NCBI RefSeq assembly: GCF_007830265.1
Contig: NZ_VLKE01000001.1
Coordinates: forward strand, 5,518,001-5,582,000
Direction: 5' to 3'
Source of the DNA: Micromonospora olivasterospora
GTDB lineage: Bacteria > Actinomycetota > Actinomycetes > Mycobacteriales > Micromonosporaceae
Length of the DNA stretch: 64,000 nucleotides
Part shown: positions 8,968 through 16,169 of the stretch, in pieces
How positions within the stretch are numbered: position 1 is the first letter of the stretch
Layout: each line of letters starts with the position of its first letter
The notes under the pieces: generated by a model
What the model was told of the DNA's origin: nothing
Seen by the model: the letters and a program-made list of their open reading frames with translations, nothing else
The model's database searches: none
Program-made: the position numbers and the translations under genes

Positions 8968-9597
8968 GTGGACGAGACGATGGGGTTGCGCGAGCGCAAG
9001 AAGGCGGCCACCCGCCTGGCGCTGCACGAGGCGGCACTGCGCCTCGCCACGGAGCACGGGCTCGACCGGGTGACCGTCGAGGCGATCGCCGACGCGGCCA
9101 ACGTGTCCCGCCGTACCTTCTCGAACTACTTCTCCGGCAAGGAGGAGGCCATCGCGTACGGCGACGTGGTCCGGCTGCGCCGGCTCCTCGAGCTCATTCG
9201 GGAGCAGCGCGCCGACCAGCCGCCGTGGACCGTGCTCACCCGCGCCGCCGAGGAGATCATCGCCGAGACGTACGCCGATCCCGACCCGTCCTGGCTCGCC
9301 CAACGCCGTCGACTGCGCGCGCATCCCAGCCTCGTGGCGCACCAGATCGCCGCGTATGCCACCATCGAACGCGAACTGGCCGCCGCGATCGCGCACCGGC
9401 TCACCGGCCCCGACCCGGCCCTGCGGTCGCGGGTCCTGGCGGCCGCCTTCCTGACCACCTTCCGCGTCGCCATCCAGCACTGGACCGACCACCCCGAGGG
9501 GCCACTGCGCGACGCCGTGCGCACCGCGCTCGCCACCGTGGCCCCCGCCCCCGACCCCGACGGCGACCGGCCGGTCCCCGCCGCCGGTCGCCGATAG
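8968..9597 (+). CDS. TetR-family transcriptional regulator, 209 aa
   Basis: The N-terminal helix GLRERKKAATRLALHEAALR is followed by the DNA-binding motif VTVEAIADAANVSRRTFSNY and FSGKEEAIAYGD, the classic TetR HTH with the F-x-x-K-E turn. The ligand domain contains WLAQRRRLRAHPSLVAHQIA, similar to the MftR/AcrR-like actinobacterial group. Start is either GTG 8968 or ATG 8980; both keep the whole HTH and neither has a strong ribosome binding site. It is divergent from the MarR/MFS operon and shares its control region, so it may regulate the exporter too (inference). Confidence 0.85.
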   Translation: MDETMGLRERKKAATRLALHEAALRLATEHGLDRVTVEAIADAANVSRRTFSNYFSGKEEAIAYGDVVRLRRLLELIREQRADQPPWTVLTRAAEEIIAETYADPDPSWLAQRRRLRAHPSLVAHQIAAYATIERELAAAIAHRLTGPDPALRSRVLAAAFLTTFRVAIQHWTDHPEGPLRDAVRTALATVAPAPDPDGDRPVPAAGRR

Positions 9598-9606
9598 GCA
9601 CGCCGG

Positions 9607-9936
9607 GTGCCTGCCGAGGACTACGCCTACCTGACCACCGTCGGCCGGCGCGGCGGTCGCCCCCACACCATCGAGATCTGGTACGCGGGAGCACCAGGGC
9701 GTCCGGTACCTGCTCTCCGGCCATGGTGAGGCCGCCGACTGGGTGCGCAACCCGCGCCGGGAGCCGTGCGCCCGGTCGCGCCTCGGCGGCCCCCGCGAAC
9801 TGCGCGCCGACCTGCCCGGGGCGATCGCCGTGACGGCCCGGTTCGTGGTCGACCCCCGCCGAGGACTCGCTGGCCCGGCGCCTGCTGGCCGCGAAGTACC
9901 GGGGCTGGCATGAGGCGGGGTCCCCGCGTCGCCCGT
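9607..9936 (+). pseudogene. Degenerate nitroreductase/deazaflavin-dependent (PNPOx-like) gene
   Basis: Three different frames carry consecutive parts of one family. First comes DYAYLTTVGRRGGRPHTIEIWYA; then, after a shift near 9690, GVRYLLSGHGEAADWVRNPRREP; then, after another shift near 9760-9860, EDSLARRLLAAKYRGW. These match in order the N-terminal strand, the YLLSGGGxxADWVRN motif and the C-terminal DxxARRLLAxKYxGW helix of F420/deazaflavin-type nitroreductase-like proteins of about 130-150 aa. At least two indels make it non-functional as read, unless they are assembly errors. The following 300 bases hold only the control region of the next gene. Confidence 0.7.
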
Positions 9937-10034
9937 GTCGCGGAATCGGGGCCGCCAGCCATAGCGCGGGATCGATTCAGAGGGTAGAAAGATGCCACGC
10001 CACTTTCCCTTCGGTCGGATCCCCGTCGGCCATG

Positions 10035-10048
10035 TGAGAGCGCTCTCT
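10035..10048. promoter_or_regulatory. CebR-like LacI-family operator palindrome
   Basis: The 14-base site TGAGAGCGCTCTCT has a 12-base perfect palindromic core. Streptomyces CebR, the cellobiose-responsive LacI-family repressor, binds TGGGAGCGCTCCCA, which differs only at symmetrical positions. The site lies about 195 bases upstream of the secreted beta-helix gene start. It suggests control by a beta-glucan oligosaccharide-responsive repressor encoded elsewhere. No LacI gene is in this window. Confidence 0.55.
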
Positions 10049-10242
10049 GCGCCCCGGCCCGTGGCACCCGGCCGCCCGTCCCCCCGAGTAGGCAGGTCGA
10101 TGACGATCGCGAACCACGCCGGCACGGCAGGGCGCCCGCGCGCCCGTCGGAGCAGCGCCCCACGCGGCATCCCCGTAACCGGCATCCAGACCAGGGACCC
10201 CTCCCGGGCACCGCTGCCCGGCCAGCGGAAAGGAAGAGCCGC

Positions 10243-12126
10243 ATGACGACGCCGACTGCCGGGGGCGAAGAGTCCCCGACCGGGCGGCCCCGCCGCCAGC
10301 GACTCGGCCGGGCGCTCGCGCTCGGCCTCGCGCTGACGACCGCCGTCGCCACGCCGGGCACATCCCTCGCCGCAGCCCCGCCACCGGGCGGCATCCTCGA
10401 CCTCGGCCCGAACGTCACCGTCTTCGACCCCAGCATGCCCGTCGGCAGGATCCAGGCGACCCTCGACGCGGCGCACGCCGCCCAGGTCGACGACGAGATG
10501 GGTACGCGGCGCCACGCGTACCTGTTCAAGCCCGGCACGTACGGATCGGCGGAGCACCCGCTCCGGTTCAAGGTCGGCTACTACACGGAGATCGCGGGGC
10601 TGGGCGCCGCGCCCACCGACGTCGTCGTCAACGGCAAGGTCGAGGTCTACAACCGCTGCCTGACCGGCGGCGGGACGAGCAACTGCCTCGCCCTCGTCAA
10701 CTTCTGGCGCACCCTGTCCAACCTCTCCATCAAGATCGACGCGGCCGGCCAGGACGGCTGCCGGGCCTCGGCCAACTTCTGGGCCGTCTCGCAGGCCGTG
10801 TCCATGCGCCGCCTCGACGTCAGCGGCGGCAACCTGTCCCTGATGGACTACTGCACCGCCGGCCCGCAGTTCGCCAGCGGAGGCTTCATCGCCGACTCCC
10901 GGCTGCCGTTCGTCACCAACGGATCGCAGCAGCAGTGGCTGACCCGCAACAGCCAGGTCGCCGGCTGGTCCAACGGAGTGTGGAACCAGGTCTTCTCCGG
11001 GGTCGTCGGCGCCCCGGACGACGCCACCTTCCCGAACCCGCCCTACACGACGCTCGACACCACCCCCCTGAGCAGGGAGAAGCCGTACCTGTTCGTCGAC
11101 GAGCGGGGCAGATACCAGGTGCGCGTGCCCGCGGCGCGGAGGAACACGCGCGGCGTCTCGTGGGCCGACGGCATGACGCCGGGCCGTACGCTGCCGATCA
11201 CCGACTTCTTCGTCGCGAAGCCGTCGGACCCGGTGTCGGCCATCAACGCGCAGCTCGCGCGCGGCCGGCACCTGCTGCTCACCCCCGGCGTGTACGACAT
11301 CGCCCGCAGCATCAAGGTCAAGCGCCCCGACACCGTCGTCCTCGGCCTCGGACACGCCACGCTCACCGCCGTCGACGGGGCGGTCCCGCTCGACGTCGCC
11401 GACGTCCCCGGCGTCGTCGCCGCCGGTGTCACGATCGACGCGGGCCTCGACGAGTCGCCGGTGCTGCTGCGGGTGGGCAGGCGCCACGGCGGGCGGCGCA
11501 GCTCCGCGGACAACCCGACGACCCTGTCGGACGTGTACTTCCGCGTCGGCGGGCCGCACGTCGGCAGGACCGACGTCGCGCTCGAGATCAACAGCGACAA
11601 CGTGCTCATCGACCACACCTGGGTGTGGCGCGGCGACCACGGCGTCGAGGGCTTCACCGACACCGAACGCTGGAACACCAACACCGGCCGCTACGGCGTC
11701 GTGATCAACGGCGACCACGTGACGGCGACGGGCCTGTTCGTCGAGCACTTCCAGCGGTACAACACCGTCTGGAACGGCGACGACGGCACGACGATCCTCT
11801 ACCAGAACGAGCTGCCGTACGACCCGCCGACCCAGGCGGACTGGATGAACGGCGACGTCGAGGGCTACGCCGGCTACAAGGTCGGCGACCACGTGCGGCG
11901 GCACACCCTGCACGGCGGCGGCGTGTACGTCTTCAACCAGAACAACCCGGCCATTCACACCGAGAACGGCTTCGAGGTCCCCGAGACCCCGGGCGTCCGG
12001 CTGCACCACATCATGACGGTCAACCTCAGCGCGGGCACCATCGACCACGTCGTAAACGGCGTGGGTGAGCCGGCCGACACGACCAGGATCGGGGCCCCGG
12101 TGTACGTCGCGCGGTACCCGGCGTAG
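10243..12126 (+). CDS. Secreted right-handed beta-helix protein, GH55-like / putative beta-glucan-active, 627 aa
   Basis: The N-terminus has a twin-Arg-containing positively charged stretch, then a hydrophobic core ALALGLALTTAVATPG and an Ala-x-Ala site, so export is expected. The mature part is rich in Asn/Gly/Asp turns of a parallel beta-helix: YLFKPGTYGSAEHPLRFKV, VGYYTEIAGLG, NFWRTLSNLSI, ASANFWAVSQ, then a second helix from HLLLTPGVYDIARSIKVKRP through VINGDHVTATGLFVEHFQRY. Streptomyces homologs of this length carry misleading labels (adenylyl cyclase, coagulation factor 5/8 domain). The two pectate-lyase-like halves recall GH55 exo-1,3-glucanases, but I cannot prove the activity. ATG with GGAAAGGAAG upstream. 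The CebR-like palindrome in its promoter supports a carbohydrate role. Confidence 0.8.
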   Translation: MTTPTAGGEESPTGRPRRQRLGRALALGLALTTAVATPGTSLAAAPPPGGILDLGPNVTVFDPSMPVGRIQATLDAAHAAQVDDEMGTRRHAYLFKPGTYGSAEHPLRFKVGYYTEIAGLGAAPTDVVVNGKVEVYNRCLTGGGTSNCLALVNFWRTLSNLSIKIDAAGQDGCRASANFWAVSQAVSMRRLDVSGGNLSLMDYCTAGPQFASGGFIADSRLPFVTNGSQQQWLTRNSQVAGWSNGVWNQVFSGVVGAPDDATFPNPPYTTLDTTPLSREKPYLFVDERGRYQVRVPAARRNTRGVSWADGMTPGRTLPITDFFVAKPSDPVSAINAQLARGRHLLLTPGVYDIARSIKVKRPDTVVLGLGHATLTAVDGAVPLDVADVPGVVAAGVTIDAGLDESPVLLRVGRRHGGRRSSADNPTTLSDVYFRVGGPHVGRTDVALEINSDNVLIDHTWVWRGDHGVEGFTDTERWNTNTGRYGVVINGDHVTATGLFVEHFQRYNTVWNGDDGTTILYQNELPYDPPTQADWMNGDVEGYAGYKVGDHVRRHTLHGGGVYVFNQNNPAIHTENGFEVPETPGVRLHHIMTVNLSAGTIDHVVNGVGEPADTTRIGAPVYVARYPA

Positions 12127-12233
12127 GCCCGCCACCGTCCCCGGGGCCGCAGCCGGCCAGCTCCGGCCCCGGGTTTGGCGTGCCCCGAACGGGCAAAACG
12201 GCTTCCCCGGGCAACGGCGGAGGGGAGCGTGGG

Positions 12234-14699
12234 GTGCCGGTGGACGTGGACCCGGGCTGCGAGCTGTGCGCCGCGGAACTGCCGGGCGGCTGGGCGCTGG
12301 CGTACTCCGACGGCGACCCGGCGGGCGAGGCGACGCGCGAGACGCTGCTGACCCTCGGCAACGGGTACCTGGCGACCCGGGGAGCGCCCCCGGAGGCGTG
12401 GTCCGACGGGGTCCACTACCCGGGCACCTATCTGGCCGGCTTCCACAACCGGCTCGCCGACCCGCACCGTCCCGACGGCGAGGACAGCATCGTCAACCTG
12501 CCGAACTGGCTGCCGTTGACGTTCCGCCCGGCCGGGGGCGACTGGCTGGCGCCGGATCGGGCGCGGCGCGAGCACGAGCACCGCGTACTGGACCTGCGTC
12601 ACGGGGTCTACCTGCGCGAACTGCTGGTGGTCGACCGCCAGCAGCGCAGGACCAGGATCAGGCAGCGGCGCCTGGTGTCGATGGCCAACCCACACCTGGC
12701 GGCGGTGGAGACGATCATCGTCCCGGAGAACTGGTCGGGCCGGCTGGAGGTCAGGTCGGCCATCGACGGCGGGGTGGCCAACGCGAACGCGCCCCCGGAG
12801 GCGGGGACCTGCGGTCGGCACCTCACCGACGTCGCGAGCGGGGCGGACGGCCCGCACACGGTCTGGTTGACCGCGGCGACGACCGGCTCCCGGCAGCGCG
12901 TCGCCCTGGTCGCCCGTACCACGGTGGGCCTCGCCGACGGGCCGCGACCGCCCGCCGCGCCGGCCGTGGCGACCGGGCCGGACGAGGTGGCGCAGGTGTT
13001 CGGGGTCGACGTGGTGCCCGGGGACCGGGTGTCGGCGGAGAAGACCGTCGCGGTCTTCGCCGACCGCGACCGTGCGGAGTACGAGCCCCTGGCCGCGGCC
13101 CGGGAGGAGATTCGGCACGCCCCGGCGTTCGAGGCGCTGCTCGCCGAGCACACCGCCGCCTGGGCCCGCCTGTGGGAGCGGTTCCGGCTCGACATCGGCG
13201 AGGAGCACCCGTGGCAGTTGCCCGTGCGCGTGCAGACCTTCCACCTGCTGCAGACGCTGTCGCCGCACACGACCGACCTGGACGCGGGCGTGCCGGCGCG
13301 CGGCCTGCACGGCGAGGGCTACCACGGGCACATCTTCTGGGACGAGCTGTTCGTCTATCCGTACCTGAACCTGCGGCTGCCGGAGCTGACCCGGGCGCTG
13401 CTGGAGTACCGGCACCGGCGGCTGACGGCGGCCCGCCGGCAGGCGAGCGCCGCCGGGATGGCAGGCGCCCTGTTCCCGTGGCAGAGCGGCAGCAGCGGCC
13501 GGGACGAGAGCCCCAGCCGAAGCCGCTCCCCGGTCACGGGGGAGTGGGTGGACGACCGGACGGGACGGCAGCAGCACGTCAGCCTGGCGGTGGCGTACTG
13601 CGTGTGGCGATACTGGGAGACGACGGCGGACCTGGCCTTTCTCGCCGCCACGGGCGTCGAGCTGCTAATCGAGACGGCGCGGTTCTGGGCCGGCCTGGCC
13701 ACGTACGACCCGGCCCACGACCGCTACGACATCAGGGGCGTGCTGGGGCCCGACGAGTACCACGACGGCTACCCGGGCCGCCCCGGCCAGGGGCTGGACA
13801 ACTGCGCGTACGTCAACGTGATGGTGTCGTGGGTGCTGGCCCGCGCGGAGGAGGCGTACGCGATCCAGCGCCGGCACCTCGGCGCGGCCCCCTGGCGGGA
13901 GGTGGCCGTCTCCGACGACGAGCGCGGCCGGTGGGCGCACATCAGCCGCCGGCTCCGGCTGGCCTTCCTCGACGGCGGGATCCTCGCCCAGTTCGAGCGG
14001 TACGGCGACCTGGCGGAGCTGGACTGGCAGCGGTACCGGCGCCGGTACGGCGACCTGCGGCTGCTGGGGTCGCTGCTGCAGGCCGAGGGCGACGACCCGA
14101 ACCGTTACAAGATCTCGAAGCAGGCCGACGTGCTGATGCTGCTGTACCTGTTCAGCGCCGACGAACTCACCGGCCTGGTGCGCCGGCTCGGCTACGACTT
14201 CGACCCGGCCCGGATTCCCGCGACCGTGGACCACTACCTGTCCCGCACGACCCACGGGTCGACCCTCAGCCGCATCGCGCACGCCTGGGTGCTGGCCCGT
14301 ACCGACCGTCGGCGGTCCCTGGAGATGCTGCAGGCCGCGCTCGGCACCGACCTCACCCGCCCGGAGCACAGCTCCACGCGGGAGGGAATCCACCTCGGCG
14401 CCACCGCCGGCACACTGGACATCCTGCAACGCTGCTACACCGGCCTGGAGGTCCGCGACAACGTGCTCCGGCTCTGTCCGCTGCTGCCGGAGGCGCTCGA
14501 CCACCTCTGCTGCGTCCTCCGGTACCGCAACCTGCTGATCACCCTGGACGTCGACCGCGAGCGGGTGCGGCTCTCCGCCGCCCCGGGCGCCGACCAGCCG
14601 GTGCCGGTCGCCGTCTGGGACAGGTCGCTGCTGCTGTCCCCCGGCGACACGGTCACCGTCACGCTGAACCATCCATCGTCGCGGACGGCGCAACCGTGA
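12234..14699 (+). CDS. GH65 family glycoside hydrolase/phosphorylase (kojibiose/trehalose/maltose phosphorylase-like), 821 aa
   Basis: N-terminal beta-sandwich domain from LLTLGNGYLATRGAPPE (typical GH65 start). It is followed by the (alpha/alpha)6 barrel with GLHGEGYHGHIFWDELFVYP, the catalytic-region GPDEYHDG with the proposed general-acid Glu, LDNCAYVNVM, ISKQADVLMLLYL (phosphorylase-type K-Q-A-D motif) and THGSTLSRIAHAWVLAR. Length fits the 750-850 aa family norm. KQADV and H-G-S-T-L favour an inverting phosphorylase acting on an alpha-glucobiose; the exact linkage is not readable. I chose GTG 12234 because GGAGGGGAG lies 7 bases upstream; an in-frame GTG at 12180 has none. It follows the secreted beta-helix gene by about 100 bases and may share its transcript. 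Confidence 0.88.
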   Translation: MPVDVDPGCELCAAELPGGWALAYSDGDPAGEATRETLLTLGNGYLATRGAPPEAWSDGVHYPGTYLAGFHNRLADPHRPDGEDSIVNLPNWLPLTFRPAGGDWLAPDRARREHEHRVLDLRHGVYLRELLVVDRQQRRTRIRQRRLVSMANPHLAAVETIIVPENWSGRLEVRSAIDGGVANANAPPEAGTCGRHLTDVASGADGPHTVWLTAATTGSRQRVALVARTTVGLADGPRPPAAPAVATGPDEVAQVFGVDVVPGDRVSAEKTVAVFADRDRAEYEPLAAAREEIRHAPAFEALLAEHTAAWARLWERFRLDIGEEHPWQLPVRVQTFHLLQTLSPHTTDLDAGVPARGLHGEGYHGHIFWDELFVYPYLNLRLPELTRALLEYRHRRLTAARRQASAAGMAGALFPWQSGSSGRDESPSRSRSPVTGEWVDDRTGRQQHVSLAVAYCVWRYWETTADLAFLAATGVELLIETARFWAGLATYDPAHDRYDIRGVLGPDEYHDGYPGRPGQGLDNCAYVNVMVSWVLARAEEAYAIQRRHLGAAPWREVAVSDDERGRWAHISRRLRLAFLDGGILAQFERYGDLAELDWQRYRRRYGDLRLLGSLLQAEGDDPNRYKISKQADVLMLLYLFSADELTGLVRRLGYDFDPARIPATVDHYLSRTTHGSTLSRIAHAWVLARTDRRRSLEMLQAALGTDLTRPEHSSTREGIHLGATAGTLDILQRCYTGLEVRDNVLRLCPLLPEALDHLCCVLRYRNLLITLDVDRERVRLSAAPGADQPVPVAVWDRSLLLSPGDTVTVTLNHPSSRTAQP

Positions 14700-14846
14700 T
14701 CGGCCGGCCCTGCCAGCCGGTACCGGACACCGACGGCAGGAGCCGGGCCCGATCGCCTACCTGTTGAGTTTCCCCGCGCCGTAGGCGGCCCCTATCAGCC
14801 CGCCGACCGCCCATGGCCACCAGCCAGGCAGCCACCCCGCCGCGGA

Positions 14847-15032
14847 ATGGCCACCTGGGCTTTGGGCCGGATGCTCGACGAGGCGCGGGGGCTGGGCCTG
14901 GACCGGGTGCTGATCATGTGCGCAGCCGACAACATCGCCTCGGCGAAGACGATCGAGCACCACGGTGGCGTCCTTGAGGGCATCCGGGACACCAGGTTCG
15001 GCCCTGCTCGCCGCTACTGGTTCACGCTGTAG
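14847..15032 (+). pseudogene. Truncated GNAT acetyltransferase, C-terminal third only
   Basis: The 61 residues match only the end of the GNAT fold: ATWALGRMLDEARGLGLDRV (helix after the acetyl-CoA loop), VLIMCAADNIASAKTIEHHG (strand 5, the N-x-x-S/A motif) and GGVLEGIRDT. The N-terminal strands and the R/Q-x-x-G-x-G/A acetyl-CoA loop are missing. Immediately upstream is a minus-strand Trp/Gly-rich hydrophobic fragment (14757-14845) that has lost its own 5' end. Two broken genes therefore meet at about 14846, which looks like a deletion junction. Confidence 0.7.
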
Positions 15033-15066
15033 GAGTCGGGCAGCCGGGCCGGGCGCGGTCGCGCCG

Positions 15067-15360
15067 TCAGCTGAGACCGCGGTGGGCGGCCCACAGCGCG
15101 CCGGCGCGGCTGGCGGCTGTGTCGACCAGGGCCACCAGCTCGGGCCTGTCCGGCACGGGGAACGAGACGTACGCGCCCCGACCGCCGCCGGTCGGCCGGC
15201 CGTAGGCCTTCGCCGCGAGGCGCCCGTCCGGGAGGAGCCGGACGTTGAGCGTGGTCAGCGTGAACTCCTCACCGCGCCGGGTGTCGGTCCAGCGGAGCCC
15301 TTCCGGGATGGTGACGTTGATCGCCAGGGCGCTCACGTCGACGGCCGCGTCGTCGCTCAT
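15067..15360 (-). CDS. Hypothetical small protein, 97 aa
   Basis: The start is the ATG at 15360 with a weak GGGAG 10 bases upstream. The sequence alternates charged and hydrophobic residues: VSALAINVTIPEGLRWTDTR, FTLTTLNVRLLPDGRLAAKA, YGRPTGGGRGAYVSFPVPDR, then an Ala-rich C-terminal helix. It looks like a small beta-rich soluble protein. No family recognised. It sits between a GNAT relic and a broken convergent-type fragment; nothing suggests an operon. Confidence 0.6.
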   Translation of the reverse strand: MSDDAAVDVSALAINVTIPEGLRWTDTRRGEEFTLTTLNVRLLPDGRLAAKAYGRPTGGGRGAYVSFPVPDRPELVALVDTAASRAGALWAAHRGLS

Positions 15361-15419
15361 GGACGCATACTCCCACGCGGGTAGGCGCCCGCTCGCACCG
15401 CGATCGGTGCCGGCCCGGG

Positions 15420-15797
15420 TCAGCTCGCCCGGGTGGCCAGCAGGGCGGCGTTCAGGCCGGCGGGGCGTTCCCAGAGGGCCCGGGTGAGGCGGGCGTTGCT
15501 CGCGCTCCAGATCATCCTCAGGCGAGGCGCAGCGTCGCGGGACTCGACCGCCACCATGGGCCTGGCCTGCTGGTTCAACCCGGTCAGGCCGAACAGCGCG
15601 ATCGGTTCGTCCGCCGGCCGTCGCGCCGCGCGCCGCTTGTCCTGCCAAACCTGGTACGCGGCCGCCAGCCGCCACGGCGCGTAGTTCTGCAACTGCTCGC
15701 ACGGCGAGCCACGGCCCGCGCTTGCTGAGGTGGGTCTCGTACCCGGCGAGCGCGTCGACGGCGCTCTTGACGTAGCGGCCGTACCTGTCGCGGGGAA
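15420..15797 (-). pseudogene. Frameshifted remnant of an unrecognised protein
   Basis: Two frames continue one another: upstream YGRYVKSAVDALAGYETHLS with KRGPWLA, then after a shift near 15690 a 90-residue frame starting MQNYAPWRLAAAYQVWQDKR. It goes through EPIALFGLTGLNQQARPM and ends with LRMIWSASNARLTRALWERP before the stop at 15420. The sequence is coherent on both sides, so one base was probably gained or lost. No start is visible for the upstream part. Family unknown. Confidence 0.45.
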
Positions 15798-15842
15798 AGT
15801 GGCATGTTGTACCCGGGCAGCGGCGGCCGCCGAGCACCGTGG

Positions 15843-15902
15843 CTGCCTCTGCCGGTTGGGCTACCCCGGCGTGCAAGTGACGGGGGCAGGTCTCGAACCT
15901 GC
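15843..15902 (-). other. tRNA-like fragments (T-arm and D-arm motifs)
   Basis: On the minus strand 15902-15886 reads GCAGG-TTCGAGA-CCTGC, a perfect five-pair T-arm with a TTCGAnA loop, followed by CCCCGTCA like a 3' acceptor strand. Some 20 bases on, 15867-15843 reads GGGGTAGCCCAACCGGCAGAG, a D-arm-like start. The expected 5' acceptor partner for the first piece has two mismatches, and no anticodon arm folds convincingly in either. These could be decayed tRNAs or a 3'-tRNA attachment scar; I do not call a functional tRNA. Confidence 0.25.
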
Positions 15903-16169
15903 ACTGGGACCACGTTCGTCAGCTTCGGCTTCAGCTTCGGCGCCGCTTGGGCGCACCCCTGCGCTCCCACAGGGGAATCCGTGACGGCTACCCGAACAGG
16001 TGGCCGAACACCGCCCCCGATCATTCCAGCTTGGCGGGCACTCTCATCACATCTCCACGCCGTTTCCAGCCATAGTGGACCACTTTGGTCCACGGATTCA
16101 GGCTAGAGCAGAAGGTGCAAATTATGCGGCAACTCAAGACCTTGACTCGTTTCGGGTGGCGGCGGCAGC

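Noticed and set aside
8944..12135. 1063-aa open frame on the minus strand opposite the TetR and beta-helix genes
   Set aside because: Val/Asp/Arg-rich composition typical of antisense high-GC frames; the plus-strand genes have clear family motifs.
15843..15902. Functional tRNA gene
   Set aside because: Acceptor strands mismatch at two positions and no anticodon arm folds, so only fragments are reported.
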